Positions 63,870 to 64,000 of a stretch of DNA of 64,000 nucleotides are shown piece after piece (the stretch's first letter is position 1; each line of letters starts with the position of its first letter). Below the pieces are notes generated by a model. That model did no database searches and was not told the DNA's origin. It saw nothing but the letters and a program-made list of their open reading frames with translations. This DNA comes from Rhodospirillaceae bacterium UBA4468 (GTDB lineage: Bacteria > Pseudomonadota > Alphaproteobacteria > Rhodospirillales > Casp-alpha2). The stretch lies in assembly GCA_002389385.1 (NCBI GenBank), contig DGOK01000102.1, positions 4,730 through 68,729 of the forward strand. The letters are read 5' to 3'. The translations under genes and the position numbers were made by a program.

Positions 63870-64000
63870 TTAGTGCGCCATCAGCATTGGGATTTTTGCA
63901 TGACCCAAAACATGTTTCGTCACGCCACCAAGAATAAGCTGACGCATCCGGCTATGGGTATAGGCACCACTAACTAGAAGGTCAGCACCAAACTTCTCGC
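63870..64000 (-). CDS. Universal stress protein (UspA), C-terminal part
   Basis: The frame on the minus strand ends in a TAA at 63872-63870. It reads KFGADLLVSGAYTHSRMRQL, then GVTKHVLGHAKIPMLMAH, the C-terminal ATP-binding pattern of UspA proteins (G-x2-x-G-x9-G-ST-like). The 5' end is beyond the window. The visible 43 codons show no lesion. Confidence 0.88.
   Translation of the reverse strand, partial: EKFGADLLVSGAYTHSRMRQLILGGVTKHVLGHAKIPMLMAH

Noticed and set aside
1..64000. CRISPR array, prophage, transposase, integrase, tRNA or rRNA genes
   Set aside because: None were seen: no regularly spaced direct repeats in non-coding DNA, no structural phage or recombinase proteins, and no tRNA-like cloverleaf sequence that I could recognise by eye.

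Overview
The window looks like chromosome from a Gram-negative alphaproteobacterium, probably Rhodospirillales-like. The evidence is the gene order histone-deacetylase-like / xseB / ispA / dxs / tlyA, the fabI-aroC pair, a ctaA-type heme A synthase, a SoeABC-type sulfite dehydrogenase, and many tightly packed, often 4-bp-overlapping genes. I saw no rRNA, tRNA, CRISPR array, prophage or intact insertion sequence. Lineage is inferred from gene content and order only.

Layout. 0-5.4 kb: argS coupled to a voltage-gated Na+-channel gene, then two divergent SpeD-family genes with speE (polyamines), an unknown small gene and a DksA-like gene. 5.4-12.6 kb: MATE and EamA transporters, a broken exported-protein gene, a ChaC-like cyclotransferase, prfC, a broken PAS gene and a formate/nitrite-type channel. 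12.6-21.3 kb: a FecR/RTX surface protein, an intergenic inverted-repeat element, and soeCBA with a divergent LysR gene. 21.3-25.8 kb: a carboxy-terminal protease, a frameshifted DHH phosphoesterase gene, ctaA and cobA. 25.8-33.4 kb: a 1386-residue membrane-anchored coiled-coil rod and a three-module glycosyltransferase. 33.4-47.2 kb: mostly housekeeping (aroC, fabI, dnaJ-like, tlyA, dxs, ispA, xseB) with a broken yihY and a WD40-cytochrome c fusion. 47.2-60.5 kb: a TetR-controlled RND efflux operon that looks intact, a second RND operon that is clearly decayed, and small membrane, sulfur-carrier and ArsR genes, several broken. 60.5-64 kb: an HTH pair, a ROK kinase, an enoyl-CoA hydratase and the end of a UspA gene.

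Two themes stand out. First, the product of 25822-29982 is a cytoplasm-facing rod made of 44 consecutive repeat units. Forty-two are exactly 25 residues; the other two are 32 (+7) and 21 (-4), which both keep coiled-coil register. Second, eight otherwise recognisable genes carry inactivating lesions: nine in-frame stops, three frameshifts and one internal deletion. Every stop can be explained by one C-to-T or G-to-A transition. The hit genes are dispensable types (efflux, envelope, regulators), while long core genes are clean. This fits recent gene loss under relaxed selection better than random sequencing error, although both indels in A/T runs could be sequence errors.

Functional links: SpeD/SpeE make spermidine, and the SpeD paralogue may supply a precursor. 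SoeABC oxidises sulfite in the cytoplasm under probable LysR control. dxs-ispA feed isoprenoid synthesis. The TetR protein probably represses its divergent efflux operon through a 19-bp palindrome.
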